Shown here one piece after another: positions 37,093 to 45,535 of a stretch of DNA of 64,000 bases. Every line of letters begins with the position of its first letter. Position 1 is the first letter of the stretch. The stretch comes from CBDFKQ01 sp965248855 (GTDB taxonomy: Bacteria > Bacteroidota > Bacteroidia > Cytophagales > 172606-1), in assembly GCA_965248855.1 (NCBI GenBank), contig CBDFKQ010000022.1, forward strand, positions 62,001-126,000. The letters run 5' to 3'. Under the pieces are notes generated by a model that was given only the letters and a program-made list of their open reading frames with translations, made no database searches and had not been told where the DNA came from. A program made the position numbers and the translations under genes.

Positions 37093-38091
37093 ATGGTCAA
37101 ACCAATTCTTTCATATTTTTTTGTCTTTTTTGCTTTTAATTCAATTGCACAAAATGTTAAACCTATTTTAGTAATTCATGGGGGTGCGGGTACAATTTCA
37201 AAAACTAATTTATCTCCTGAGCTAGAAAAAGAATATCGCTTTGTTTTAAATCAGTCATTAGAAACGGGAATGAAGGTTTTGCAAAATGGAGGTACCAGTA
37301 TTGATGCTGTTGAAGCATCAATAAAAATAATGGAAGATTCTCCTCTTTTTAATGCAGGCAAGGGATCTGTATTTACTTCCGAAGGAAAAAATGAGATGGA
37401 TGCGGCTATTATGGATGGTAAAACATTAAAAGCAGGATCTATAGCCGGTGTAACAACTATCAAAAATCCGATTTCATGTGCTAAAACAATAATGGAAAAA
37501 TCGGAACATGTAATGTTAGTAGGTAAGGGTGCAGAAAGTTTTGCAAAAGAACAGGAACTAGAAATAGTTGATCCAATTTATTTTTATACCGAAGAAAGAT
37601 ATAAACAATTAAAAAAAGCGAAAGAAACAGAAGAAAAAAATAAAAAAGGATCAGGTAAAATTGATGTCTGGAAAGATTATAAATTTGGAACAGTTGGTGC
37701 AGTGGCTCTAGATAAATATGGAAACCTTGCTGCAGGTACTTCAACCGGAGGTATGACTAACAAAAAATTAAACAGGGTTGGAGATACTCCAATTATTGGA
37801 GCGGGTACATATGCAAATAATAAATCTTGCGCAGTTTCCGGAACAGGGTGGGGAGAATTTTTTATAAGAACTGTAGTTGGCCATGATATTTCTGCTTTAG
37901 TAGAATATAAAAATTATTCTGTTCAAAAAGCCGGGGAAGTAGTTATTAAAAAGGTTAGCGACCTAGGTGGGGATGGTGGCGTAATTATTTTAGATAGTAA
38001 AGGAAATTTTTCTATGCCTTTTAATACTGAAGGTATGTATAGGGGATACATAAAAGCTAATGGAGAATCAAAAACTTTTATCTACAAATAA
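37093..38091 (+). CDS. Secreted isoaspartyl peptidase/L-asparaginase (Ntn-hydrolase)
   Basis: 332 residues with a signal peptide (1-20, ending SIAQ). It belongs to the plant-type asparaginase family, which hydrolyses isoaspartyl dipeptides and asparagine. HGGAGT (29-34) starts the alpha subunit. The nucleophile Thr200 in FGTVGAVALD becomes the new N-terminus of the beta subunit after self-cleavage. GTSTGGMTNKKLNRVGDTPIIGAG forms the substrate pocket. A Lys/Glu-rich linker (about 170-192) precedes the cleavage site. Periplasmic or lipid-facing location inferred from the signal peptide. Confidence 0.93.
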   Translation: MVKPILSYFFVFFAFNSIAQNVKPILVIHGGAGTISKTNLSPELEKEYRFVLNQSLETGMKVLQNGGTSIDAVEASIKIMEDSPLFNAGKGSVFTSEGKNEMDAAIMDGKTLKAGSIAGVTTIKNPISCAKTIMEKSEHVMLVGKGAESFAKEQELEIVDPIYFYTEERYKQLKKAKETEEKNKKGSGKIDVWKDYKFGTVGAVALDKYGNLAAGTSTGGMTNKKLNRVGDTPIIGAGTYANNKSCAVSGTGWGEFFIRTVVGHDISALVEYKNYSVQKAGEVVIKKVSDLGGDGGVIILDSKGNFSMPFNTEGMYRGYIKANGESKTFIYK

Positions 38092-38112
38092 ATATTCAAA
38101 CTTTTTAAAAAA

Positions 38113-38781
38113 ATGAATGCTATCATAAAAAAAATATTTTTACCGGTTATTTTTTTTATTTCTTTCACTACCATTGCACAAAAAAGAAATAACTACAATT
38201 ATAATTCGAGAACAAACGAAAATTCAGGTTCTTCTTTTGAACAAGGTAATTTAATTTTTTCTGCCGGTTATGGATTTGGAAATTTTGCACAGACAATTTT
38301 AAACTTTGCTTTGGATGCATACCCGAATAAAGTGAATGTAAAAACAAATTTATATGGTCCGATTTTTTTTAAAGGGGAATATGCAATCACAAATGCGATA
38401 GGTGTAGGAATAAATTTTGCTACAATAACAAATAAGGCAAGTTTTACTTTTTCAGATACTCTCAATAATCAACCACAAAACTTTACAGCAACGTTAAGGC
38501 GACCAAATACAAGTTTTCTTGCTCATGTTAATTACCATTTTGTACGATCATCAAAATTTGATGTTTATGCGGGCATGGGGCTTGGATTGAGGTTGGGAAG
38601 TTTTAAATTCAGTTCAGATTATAAATATTTTAATCGGAAGTTTAGTATTCCATATTCTTATCCGGTTGGATTTGAGATAACTGTAGGAGCAAGATACTAT
38701 CCCATTCCAAACCTTGGTATATATTCAGAATTTGGAGCAGCAAAAGGAATAATTCAATTTGGAATAGTCGGAAAAATTTAA
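38113..38781 (+). CDS. Outer-membrane beta-barrel protein
   Basis: 222 residues with a signal peptide (about 1-23, ending TIAQ). After an Asn/Tyr-rich linker it shows repeated beta strands (LIFSAGYGFGNFAQ, FDVYAGMGLGLRLGSF, FEITVGARYYPIPNLGIYSEFGAA), as in OmpW/OmpX-like small barrels. The gene follows the asparaginase by 21 bases on the same strand, so the two are likely co-transcribed. Function unknown. The stop is 15 bases from the convergent lamin-tail gene. Confidence 0.82.
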   Translation: MNAIIKKIFLPVIFFISFTTIAQKRNNYNYNSRTNENSGSSFEQGNLIFSAGYGFGNFAQTILNFALDAYPNKVNVKTNLYGPIFFKGEYAITNAIGVGINFATITNKASFTFSDTLNNQPQNFTATLRRPNTSFLAHVNYHFVRSSKFDVYAGMGLGLRLGSFKFSSDYKYFNRKFSIPYSYPVGFEITVGARYYPIPNLGIYSEFGAAKGIIQFGIVGKI

Positions 38782-38796
38782 TTTAAATTTTTGGAA

Positions 38797-41100
38797 TTAA
38801 AATTTCCCTCCCACTATAACTGTTTCTTTAAATTCATTTACGTTTCCGTTTAAATTAAAAATTTGGCAATAAACAATATATGTGCCTGTTCTAACCTTCT
38901 CTCCATTAGCGTTGGTGCCATCCCATTGAAACATTCCTTCAGTTGATAAAGATTGATTTTGTGCAATTTTTTTAATTTCTCTGCCTTGGACATCGAAAAT
39001 TATAATATTTGCTACATTTCCTGAAGTATTGGCAAAATAATTTATCGTTGTAAAATCTATAAGTCCATCGCCATCCGGTGAAAAAATCTTTGGTTCAATG
39101 CTAAGGGGTGATTTTTCACTGTTACTGATCAACATTTGAGAGTTTTTATAACCGGGTGTTGCAAATCCTTCTACTGATGCTGCTGAATGCCAATTTTCTG
39201 AAGTATTTCCGAAACCTTCAGGATTTATCCGTTCTAACGATACACCTTCTTTACTAATTAGAAGTTTTGATTGAAAAGTTTCGCTATAATCAAACCGATC
39301 AATAAGTTTTTTGAAATTATTATAAATTAGCACTGTACCATCATCATGATTATAAGAAGGTATTTTTTTTAATAATAGAAAACGATCGGTATGCGATCGT
39401 GGATAATTAGTTTTAACATCGTTTTCATCAATTGTTATTAATAAATAACTTTTAGGAAATAAAACCAAAGCGCCTTCAGTAATTAATACTGTATCTACAA
39501 TTCCATGACTATTAATACTTCCTAATTTCCAGTTTTTTAAATTAATATATTTATCTGAACGATTATAAATTTCTACAAAATGAACGCTGCCTTTTTTTGG
39601 ATGAAATAAAATCTCATTAATAATTACATCATTTGAATCTCCTTGCTCAGGTATAGCAAAATTTGTTGTTGCAGTTCCTGAAATATTTCCACAATAATCT
39701 TTTATTGAATTTGATGTTAATTGATAAACACTATGCACCATTAAATCAGGTGAGAAGTTTATTTCCAGCGATTTAAAATCCGGCCCTAACACTTTTATTG
39801 CAGATATTTGGCTTTTATCAATTTTAAAACTATTAATATTGAATACCGTAGAATCTATTTTTTTATTAAAACGGCAAATTATTTTTTTTGTATTTTCAAC
39901 AGTTATTAAATTTATTTGTGGAGGGGTAAGATCCGGATTGGATGCTTTTATTGAATTTACTTTTCCGGGAGTTCCACCAGAAGGATTTTCTGAAGCAGCC
40001 CAATTACTTTCTTCAGCACAAATATTATTCTCGTCGATAATTTCCAAACTCCATCCGCCTTTTGATTTATCAATATTTTTATACCATTCAATATTATAAT
40101 TTACATCATCAATTAATTTTCCTTTTTTATCCCTAATTGTTAATTGATCCTCAGATATTAAAAATTTTGGAAAATTATTTAATCCGACTATTTGGCCATA
40201 AGTTTTAAATAAAGAGGTATCAGCATCTTTACATACTATTAAATAAGTGTGGGATTTAAATAAATATTTAGGGAAGACCGTATATTTTGAATGGTTTGAA
40301 AATATAAAATTCTGAAGATTAATATCAGTACCGGTTCTATTATACAATTCAAAGTATTTTGCTTCCGGTAAATCAACACCGGGATGTTCGTGCGAAAGAA
40401 TTTCCGAAAAAATAACATCTTTATATGATATGGGCACAATGGGTAAAAAACCGGATTGTTTAACTTCAAAATCATCAAAAATAAAACCCTGACTGTTACT
40501 TGGAGAGAAAGAACAAACTACTCCAAAATATTTAGGATCTATATGAATGAAATCTGTAACGGAGGCTTCTTGAGTAAAATTTTTCCCACTAAGAATGTCG
40601 GATAATATAGTCCAGGTTCCTTCAAAATCTAAAGTTACTTTTATTCTTATTGCCGGAAAAAAATCAACATGGCCTGTTACTCCACTAAGTATTTTTACAC
40701 TATTTATCCCTGTTTGTCTGTAAAGGTCTATTGAATGTTTTGTACCCTTATCACCTATTTTAATGTAATAACCATTTAACGAACCTAAAAGATTTTCTTG
40801 ATCGCTTGCAAGATAAATTTTTGCGTTGTTTGTAGAAGACGGTTTAAAGTTCAATTGAACAAAAAAATTCCATTCCGTATTTTCCAATAAATTATTGGGG
40901 GTTGAGATATAAATATCTGCCGTTAGAGGCGGCCCAATACTTTGTAATTGTTTATTAGAATTAACCGTAAATAAATTCACATTACCGCCCCATGACGGAT
41001 TTTGAGTAAAATTACTGTCAGAAAAATTATCTGTGAATTGAGCAAAAAGGATTTGAGGAAAAAATAAAAAAATAAAATTTATAAATCTGAGTTGTTTCAT
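38797..41100 (-). CDS. Secreted lamin-tail-domain protein with FlgD-like C-terminus
   Basis: 767 residues. After a signal peptide (1-20, ending LFAQ) comes a lectin-like beta domain (about 25-215), then two lamin-tail domains (about 228-350, DVIFSEILSHEHPG..FELYNRTG; and about 490-610, DVIINEILFHPKKG..FVEIYNRSD), an Ig-like insert between them, and a FlgD-type module at the end (IIFDVQGREIKKIAQ..GMFQWDGTNANGEKVRTGTYIVY). Such architectures are common for surface proteins in this phylum. It is not clearly a type IX secretion substrate, although the last module resembles those tails. Confidence 0.85.
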   Translation of the reverse strand: MKQLRFINFIFLFFPQILFAQFTDNFSDSNFTQNPSWGGNVNLFTVNSNKQLQSIGPPLTADIYISTPNNLLENTEWNFFVQLNFKPSSTNNAKIYLASDQENLLGSLNGYYIKIGDKGTKHSIDLYRQTGINSVKILSGVTGHVDFFPAIRIKVTLDFEGTWTILSDILSGKNFTQEASVTDFIHIDPKYFGVVCSFSPSNSQGFIFDDFEVKQSGFLPIVPISYKDVIFSEILSHEHPGVDLPEAKYFELYNRTGTDINLQNFIFSNHSKYTVFPKYLFKSHTYLIVCKDADTSLFKTYGQIVGLNNFPKFLISEDQLTIRDKKGKLIDDVNYNIEWYKNIDKSKGGWSLEIIDENNICAEESNWAASENPSGGTPGKVNSIKASNPDLTPPQINLITVENTKKIICRFNKKIDSTVFNINSFKIDKSQISAIKVLGPDFKSLEINFSPDLMVHSVYQLTSNSIKDYCGNISGTATTNFAIPEQGDSNDVIINEILFHPKKGSVHFVEIYNRSDKYINLKNWKLGSINSHGIVDTVLITEGALVLFPKSYLLITIDENDVKTNYPRSHTDRFLLLKKIPSYNHDDGTVLIYNNFKKLIDRFDYSETFQSKLLISKEGVSLERINPEGFGNTSENWHSAASVEGFATPGYKNSQMLISNSEKSPLSIEPKIFSPDGDGLIDFTTINYFANTSGNVANIIIFDVQGREIKKIAQNQSLSTEGMFQWDGTNANGEKVRTGTYIVYCQIFNLNGNVNEFKETVIVGGKF

Positions 41101-41148
41101 TAAAAATAAATTATAACCTGTTTTAAATTTTTCAAATCTAAAAATATT

Positions 41149-41562
41149 TTAATTTATAAAACTTAAGATTTTATTTTCTGAAGATTTTAAAATCTTCGAA
41201 ACCGGGCAAGCTTGTGCAATTTGCAACAATCTTGTTTTTTCTCCCTCTCCAATTGTACTTCCATTAATTGTAATATTTCTTATAAAATTAGCTTTAAGTG
41301 TTTCATTTTCAGTAAAAGTTTCCAAACTGATTTCAACGATAAGCTCATCTATCAGCCATTTTTTTCTATCCATGTACATTTTTAATGTAATTGTAGTGCA
41401 TGCTGCCAATGAAGATGATAAAATTTCAAAAGGGCTTAAACCCATATTTTTACCGCCAATGCTTTCAGGCTCGTCTGCATAAATAGTATGAATTTCATTT
41501 TGCAATTTTACCTTAAAATTTTCTCCTAAAAAGGAAGCTTTTATTAAATTTTCTTTTTTCAT
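41149..41562 (-). CDS. OsmC/Ohr family protein
   Basis: 137 residues. The two redox cysteines of the family are present: Cys55 in SLAACTTITLKMYMDRK and Cys119 in AQACPVSKIL. The N-terminal strand region and GLSPFEILSSSLAAC match OsmC-like peroxidases, which reduce organic hydroperoxides in the cytoplasm. No OhrR-like regulator is adjacent. It lies between the lamin-tail gene and a divergent esterase. Confidence 0.9.
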   Translation of the reverse strand: MKKENLIKASFLGENFKVKLQNEIHTIYADEPESIGGKNMGLSPFEILSSSLAACTTITLKMYMDRKKWLIDELIVEISLETFTENETLKANFIRNITINGSTIGEGEKTRLLQIAQACPVSKILKSSENKILSFIN

Positions 41563-41631
41563 TGTTTATAAATATTTATTTGATTAATAGTACTATTTTT
41601 GAAAAAAAATTCCATTCAAACTTGTTGTAAA

Positions 41632-42552
41632 ATGATTTTCAGAATTTTATTCTTTATATTTTTTTTCGTTATGTCAATATTTTCTTTTTCACAAACTATA
41701 ATACCGTTATATCTGGGTGAAATACCAAATTCAAAAGTTGATAATAGTGTAAAAGAAAAATCCGAAATTAAAAATAATATTATATTAATCAGCAATGTTA
41801 AAGAGCCTACGTTGTCTGTTTATTTACCTGCGGTAGGAAAATCAAATGGAAGTGCAGTTATAATTTGTCCAGGAGGTGGGTATTGGGCTTTGGCTGCCGG
41901 CCACGAAGGAGTCGATGTTGCAAAAAAATTTAACGAAATCGGAGTTGCTGCATTTGTATTAAAATATAGATTACCAAATGAAAAAATAATGGTTACACCA
42001 GAGATAGGCCCCTTACAAGATGCACAAAGAGCAATTCAAATTGTGCGTGAAAAAGCTAAAGAATGGAATATTAATTCAAACAGAATCGGAATAATGGGTT
42101 TTTCGGCAGGCGGGCATTTGGCGTCAACTGCAGGAACACATTTTGAGAAATCGTACATTGACAATAAAAGTAACATTAATTTAAGGCCTGATTTTATGAT
42201 ACTTATTTATCCTGTAATCAGCTCTGAATTAGATATTATTCACAATGGCTCGCATGAAAAATTATTAGGAAAAGGTGCTTCAATAGAAAAATATAAGGAA
42301 TACTCTAATGAACTACATGTAAATGATAAAACGCCACCAACTTTTCTTGTCCATGCTTCGGATGATGAGGGAGTAAAACCTGCCAATAGTATTGTATTTT
42401 ATGAAGCCCTAAGTAAATTTAAAATAGCCGCTGAAATGCATATCTATCAGGCCGGCGGGCATGGTTTTGGAATGAACAACACTACTACAAAGGACAGGTG
42501 GATGGAAAGATTAAAAAACTGGATGAATTCTAATGGTTGGCTAAAAAAGTAA
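41632..42552 (+). CDS. Secreted alpha/beta hydrolase (esterase, BD-FAE-like)
   Basis: 306 residues from ATG 41632, which gives a clean signal peptide (MIFRILFFIFFFVMSIFSFSQ). A TTG 33 bases earlier would add 11 residues before it and is less likely. The oxyanion loop is CPGGGYWALA, the nucleophile Ser lies in IMGFSAGGHLA, Asp in HASDDEGVKP and His in QAGGHGFG, so the triad is complete. Relatives remove acetyl or feruloyl groups from plant polysaccharides. The substrate here is not known. Confidence 0.88.
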   Translation: MIFRILFFIFFFVMSIFSFSQTIIPLYLGEIPNSKVDNSVKEKSEIKNNIILISNVKEPTLSVYLPAVGKSNGSAVIICPGGGYWALAAGHEGVDVAKKFNEIGVAAFVLKYRLPNEKIMVTPEIGPLQDAQRAIQIVREKAKEWNINSNRIGIMGFSAGGHLASTAGTHFEKSYIDNKSNINLRPDFMILIYPVISSELDIIHNGSHEKLLGKGASIEKYKEYSNELHVNDKTPPTFLVHASDDEGVKPANSIVFYEALSKFKIAAEMHIYQAGGHGFGMNNTTTKDRWMERLKNWMNSNGWLKK

Positions 42553-42641
42553 TCAAAAACATACTTCTTAATTTTTTTTGACAAGAAATCATTTCCGTTA
42601 AATCTTTTTTTGTAATTTTATACCGGTAAACATCAGTTAAT

Positions 42642-42923
42642 ATGCAAGCGACTTATAAGGAAGAAACTGAAGTATTAGTTGAAGAAGAGGTAATAATTAC
42701 AGACGAATATACCTTAGTCGTTTTTAATGATGAAGTAAACACATTTGACCATGTAATTGATACATTAATCGATGTTTGCAGGCACACCCCCGAGCAGGCG
42801 GAACAATGTACATTAATTATACATTATAAAGGAAAATGTAATGTTAAAAATGGAAGCTTCGATAAACTCGCACAGATGAGAAATACAATTTGTAACAGAG
42901 GAATTTCTGCAGAAGTATTATAA
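42642..42923 (+). CDS. clpS: ATP-dependent Clp protease adaptor ClpS
   Basis: 93 residues. ClpS delivers N-degron substrates to ClpA/ClpC-ClpP. The core YTLVVFNDEVNTFDHVIDTLIDV (about 24-46) contains the binding-pocket residues DEVNTFDHV, and HTPEQAEQCTLIIHYKGKCNV (about 48-68) follows. An acidic N-terminal tail (EETEVLVEEEV) probably enters the ClpA pore. It lies 30 bases before recR on the same strand, so the two are likely one transcript. The clp ATPase genes are elsewhere. Confidence 0.93.
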   Translation: MQATYKEETEVLVEEEVIITDEYTLVVFNDEVNTFDHVIDTLIDVCRHTPEQAEQCTLIIHYKGKCNVKNGSFDKLAQMRNTICNRGISAEVL

Positions 42924-42953
42924 TTTAATAAAAATCCTTCTTTTTTATTTATA

Positions 42954-43562
42954 ATGAATTTCCCTTCAATTTTAATTGAAAATGCGGTTAACGAAGTTTC
43001 AAAATTACCGGGAATCGGTAAAAAAACCGCTTTACGTTTAATTTTACATCTATTAAAAAAAGATGAAGGGACTACATTAAACTTGACTCATGCACTTAAT
43101 AAACTAAGAACCGAAATTAAATACTGCAAAAATTGTCATAACATTTCGGATGATATTGTTTGTAAAATATGCAATAGCCTTTCACGAGACAGATCTGTAA
43201 TTTGTGTTGTTCAAGATACGCGCGATGTTTTAGCTATTGAAAATACTCATCAATTTAATGGTTTATACCATGTATTGGGAGGAATTATTTCTCCAATTGA
43301 AGGTGTTGGGCCAAACGAGTTAAATATAATTTCCTTATTGGAGAGGTTAACAGCAGAACTATCCAAAGAAATTATTCTCGCCTTGCCTGCTACCATGGAA
43401 GGCGATACAACTGCTTTTTATCTGACTAAAAAACTTAGACAACAACAGGATAATATAAAAATTTCTACTATTGCCAGGGGTATACCCATGGGTGGAGAAT
43501 TAGAATTTGCTGACGAAATTACATTAGGGCGCAGTATAATTAGCCGAATCAACTATGAATAA
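42954..43562 (+). CDS. recR: Recombination mediator RecR
   Basis: 202 residues, the usual RecR length. An N-terminal helix-hairpin-helix (KLPGIGKKTALRLILHLL, about 17-34), a zinc finger with four cysteines (CKNC..CKIC, about 58-76) and a Toprim domain (ICVVQDTRDVLAIENT; GVGPNEL) are in order. It works with RecF/RecO in loading RecA at gaps. It follows clpS by 30 bases. Confidence 0.96.
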   Translation: MNFPSILIENAVNEVSKLPGIGKKTALRLILHLLKKDEGTTLNLTHALNKLRTEIKYCKNCHNISDDIVCKICNSLSRDRSVICVVQDTRDVLAIENTHQFNGLYHVLGGIISPIEGVGPNELNIISLLERLTAELSKEIILALPATMEGDTTAFYLTKKLRQQQDNIKISTIARGIPMGGELEFADEITLGRSIISRINYE

Positions 43563-43647
43563 TTAGTGAAGCTATTTCAAATCTATATACATAAAGTAAA
43601 ATATTTCTATCCTAAGTTGACTTCAATGTTCTTATTTTAAAAAATAA

Positions 43648-43669
43648 AGCAATCCTTTTCAGGATTGCT
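43648..43669. terminator. Terminator hairpin between recR and the OmpA-like gene
   Basis: AGCAATCCT-ttt-CAGGATTGCT-type hairpin between convergent genes, with short T runs on both sides. Confidence 0.7.
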
Positions 43670-43693
43670 CTTTCAAATATTATTAAAAAAAAA

Positions 43694-44401
43694 TTATTTC
43701 GACATTGGCAAATCTCCTCTTTGCGCGGCTTTTTTCAATTTATCATTTGCCCAGATAGCAACTTCAACCCTTCTGTTTGCCGTTCTGCCAGCCTCAGAAG
43801 TATTTTCAGAAACGGGATTTAAACTTCCAAATCCTCTGGTTCCCAATCTTTCAGATTTTACACCTTGTGCAATTAAATAATTATGAACTGCATTTGCTCT
43901 TTTTTCAGAAAGTTTTTGATTGAATTCCGCCGTTCCGGTATTATCTGTATAACCGTCAATCAAAACATTTGTATCATTATATTTACTCAAAGTTTTTGCC
44001 AGTGTTTTTAAATTATCTTCTGATTGTGCAGATAATTTATCAGAATTAATATCGAATAAAATACCTGAATTAAAAGTTATTTTAATTCCTTCTCCCTCTC
44101 TCTCAATCTTGGCATCTTTCATATCCTTTTTTAATTCATTGGTTTGGTTATCCATATACCTTCCAATTGCACCACCGGCCACACCGCCAACTGCTGCACC
44201 AATAATAACCGCCCCGGCAGGATTTCCCGATTTTTTACCAAGCAAAGCACCTAAAGCACCTCCCAATAATACACCTGTGCCCGCACCAATAATTGTTTTT
44301 TTGTTATTTTGATAAGTAGTAGAAGACTTTGAAGATTTACAACCGTTTAATATTGTAAATACCATTAATAAGGACAAAAATGTTTTTACAGAATATTTCA
44401 T
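43694..44401 (-). CDS. OmpA-family lipoprotein with glycine zipper
   Basis: 235 residues from ATG 44401. The lipobox is LNGC (Cys about 21), so the mature protein is lipid-anchored. A glycine-zipper region (TIIGAGTGVLLGGALGALLGKKSG .. VGGVAGGAIGRYMD) is followed by the OmpA_C peptidoglycan-binding domain: VLIDGYTDNTGTAEFNQKLSEKRANAV and RGFGSLNPVSENTSEAGRTANRRVEVAIW. It tethers the outer membrane to peptidoglycan. An upstream ATG (44437) would put 12 residues before the signal and is unlikely. Confidence 0.9.
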   Translation of the reverse strand: MKYSVKTFLSLLMVFTILNGCKSSKSSTTYQNNKKTIIGAGTGVLLGGALGALLGKKSGNPAGAVIIGAAVGGVAGGAIGRYMDNQTNELKKDMKDAKIEREGEGIKITFNSGILFDINSDKLSAQSEDNLKTLAKTLSKYNDTNVLIDGYTDNTGTAEFNQKLSEKRANAVHNYLIAQGVKSERLGTRGFGSLNPVSENTSEAGRTANRRVEVAIWANDKLKKAAQRGDLPMSK

Positions 44402-44652
44402 AATGTTTGTTTTTTTAAGTAAAAATAAATTTTTCAATGATTATAAATTATTATACCGGTAGGTTATCTTCTAAAATATTTAAAAATAATTCAATGATCT
44501 TTTATTACATATCTTTTGCAAGATCCAAATTGAGGCACAAAGTCCACACTTTGCATTGTTCCAAATTTGATTTTTAAGTATTTAATTTTTGGTCTGATTA
44601 TTTTATTAAAACAATCAAATCAAAAAAATTATAATCTAAAACGTCAAAACAA

Positions 44653-45324
44653 ATGAAAAATTCAAATTTTTTAACATCTAGAATTTCACAATTTAAAAGT
44701 ATTATTGCCGGTGCAGCTTTAAGTATTATGGCCATAAGCACACAAGCGCAAGATTTTCCTGGAACTTCTTTCGGTATTAAAGGCGGGCTTAACTTAACTA
44801 ATTTTACAAAAGACGATAAGATTACTGATGAAAAGCTAAGAGCAGGTTTTAATGCCGGTATATATGGCAGATTTAAACTAACTGATGGATTTTCTTTACA
44901 GCCTGAGGTTTTGTACTCAACACAAGGAAATAAGCAAAATATTAATTTTTTTAATTTAGGAAATAGTACAGTTACTTCAACACTAGGTTATGTTCAGGTT
45001 CCAATCTTGGCTGTTGTTAATATAGTACCTAATTTTAATATTCACGCAGGGCCGTACGCTGGTTTCCTGGTAACAAGCAAATTCAATACTGATAATAATG
45101 GAAATACAAACACTTATAATATAAATAGTGATTATGTTAATAAAGTTGATTATGGTTTAGTAGGGGGTATTGGTATAGATATTACAAAAGTACATATTGG
45201 CGCCAGATACCTTTATGGACTTCAAAATGTTGGTGCAGATAAAAATATTGGTGCTGCGACACTTAATTTATTTCCTCAAAAAAACTCCGGTTTTCAATTT
45301 TATGTTGCTATCGATTTAAAATAA
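44653..45324 (+). CDS. Outer-membrane beta-barrel (porin-like) protein
   Basis: 223 residues with a signal peptide (about 1-33, ending STQAQ). Beta strands alternate through the mature part: FGIKGGLNLTNFT, AGFNAGIYGRFKLTDGFSLQPEVLYS, PNFNIHAGPYAGFLV, VDYGLVGGIGIDITKVHIGARYLYG. The ending in an aromatic strand (FQFYVAIDLK) fits the PorT-like/opacity-type outer-membrane barrel family. It is divergent from the OmpA-like lipoprotein and has its own terminator. Function unknown. Confidence 0.83.
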   Translation: MKNSNFLTSRISQFKSIIAGAALSIMAISTQAQDFPGTSFGIKGGLNLTNFTKDDKITDEKLRAGFNAGIYGRFKLTDGFSLQPEVLYSTQGNKQNINFFNLGNSTVTSTLGYVQVPILAVVNIVPNFNIHAGPYAGFLVTSKFNTDNNGNTNTYNINSDYVNKVDYGLVGGIGIDITKVHIGARYLYGLQNVGADKNIGAATLNLFPQKNSGFQFYVAIDLK

Positions 45325-45344
45325 TAATATAATTAATATTTTAT

Positions 45345-45380
45345 AAAAACCCCTAATGATTACTTTCATTAGGGGTTTTT
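45345..45380 (+). terminator. Rho-independent terminator
   Basis: The 15-bp arms AAAAACCCCTAATGA and TCATTAGGGGTTTTT enclose 6 bases, with further T downstream. Confidence 0.9.
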
Positions 45381-45535
45381 ATTTTTCAATACCATTAGTA
45401 ATATTTAAATTAATTTATTAATATTTCTATAAGAATTTTTTTAATGTACCTCTTTTCATAAGTTTATCGTTTAAAAAATATTTATAAAGGCGATTGATAA
45501 AAAACAACCATCTTTTTTCAAACACACAATCAAAA

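Noticed and set aside
38797..41100. Type IX secretion substrate
   Set aside because: The C-terminal module looks FlgD-like and lacks a clear sorting-domain ending, so the claim is not supported.
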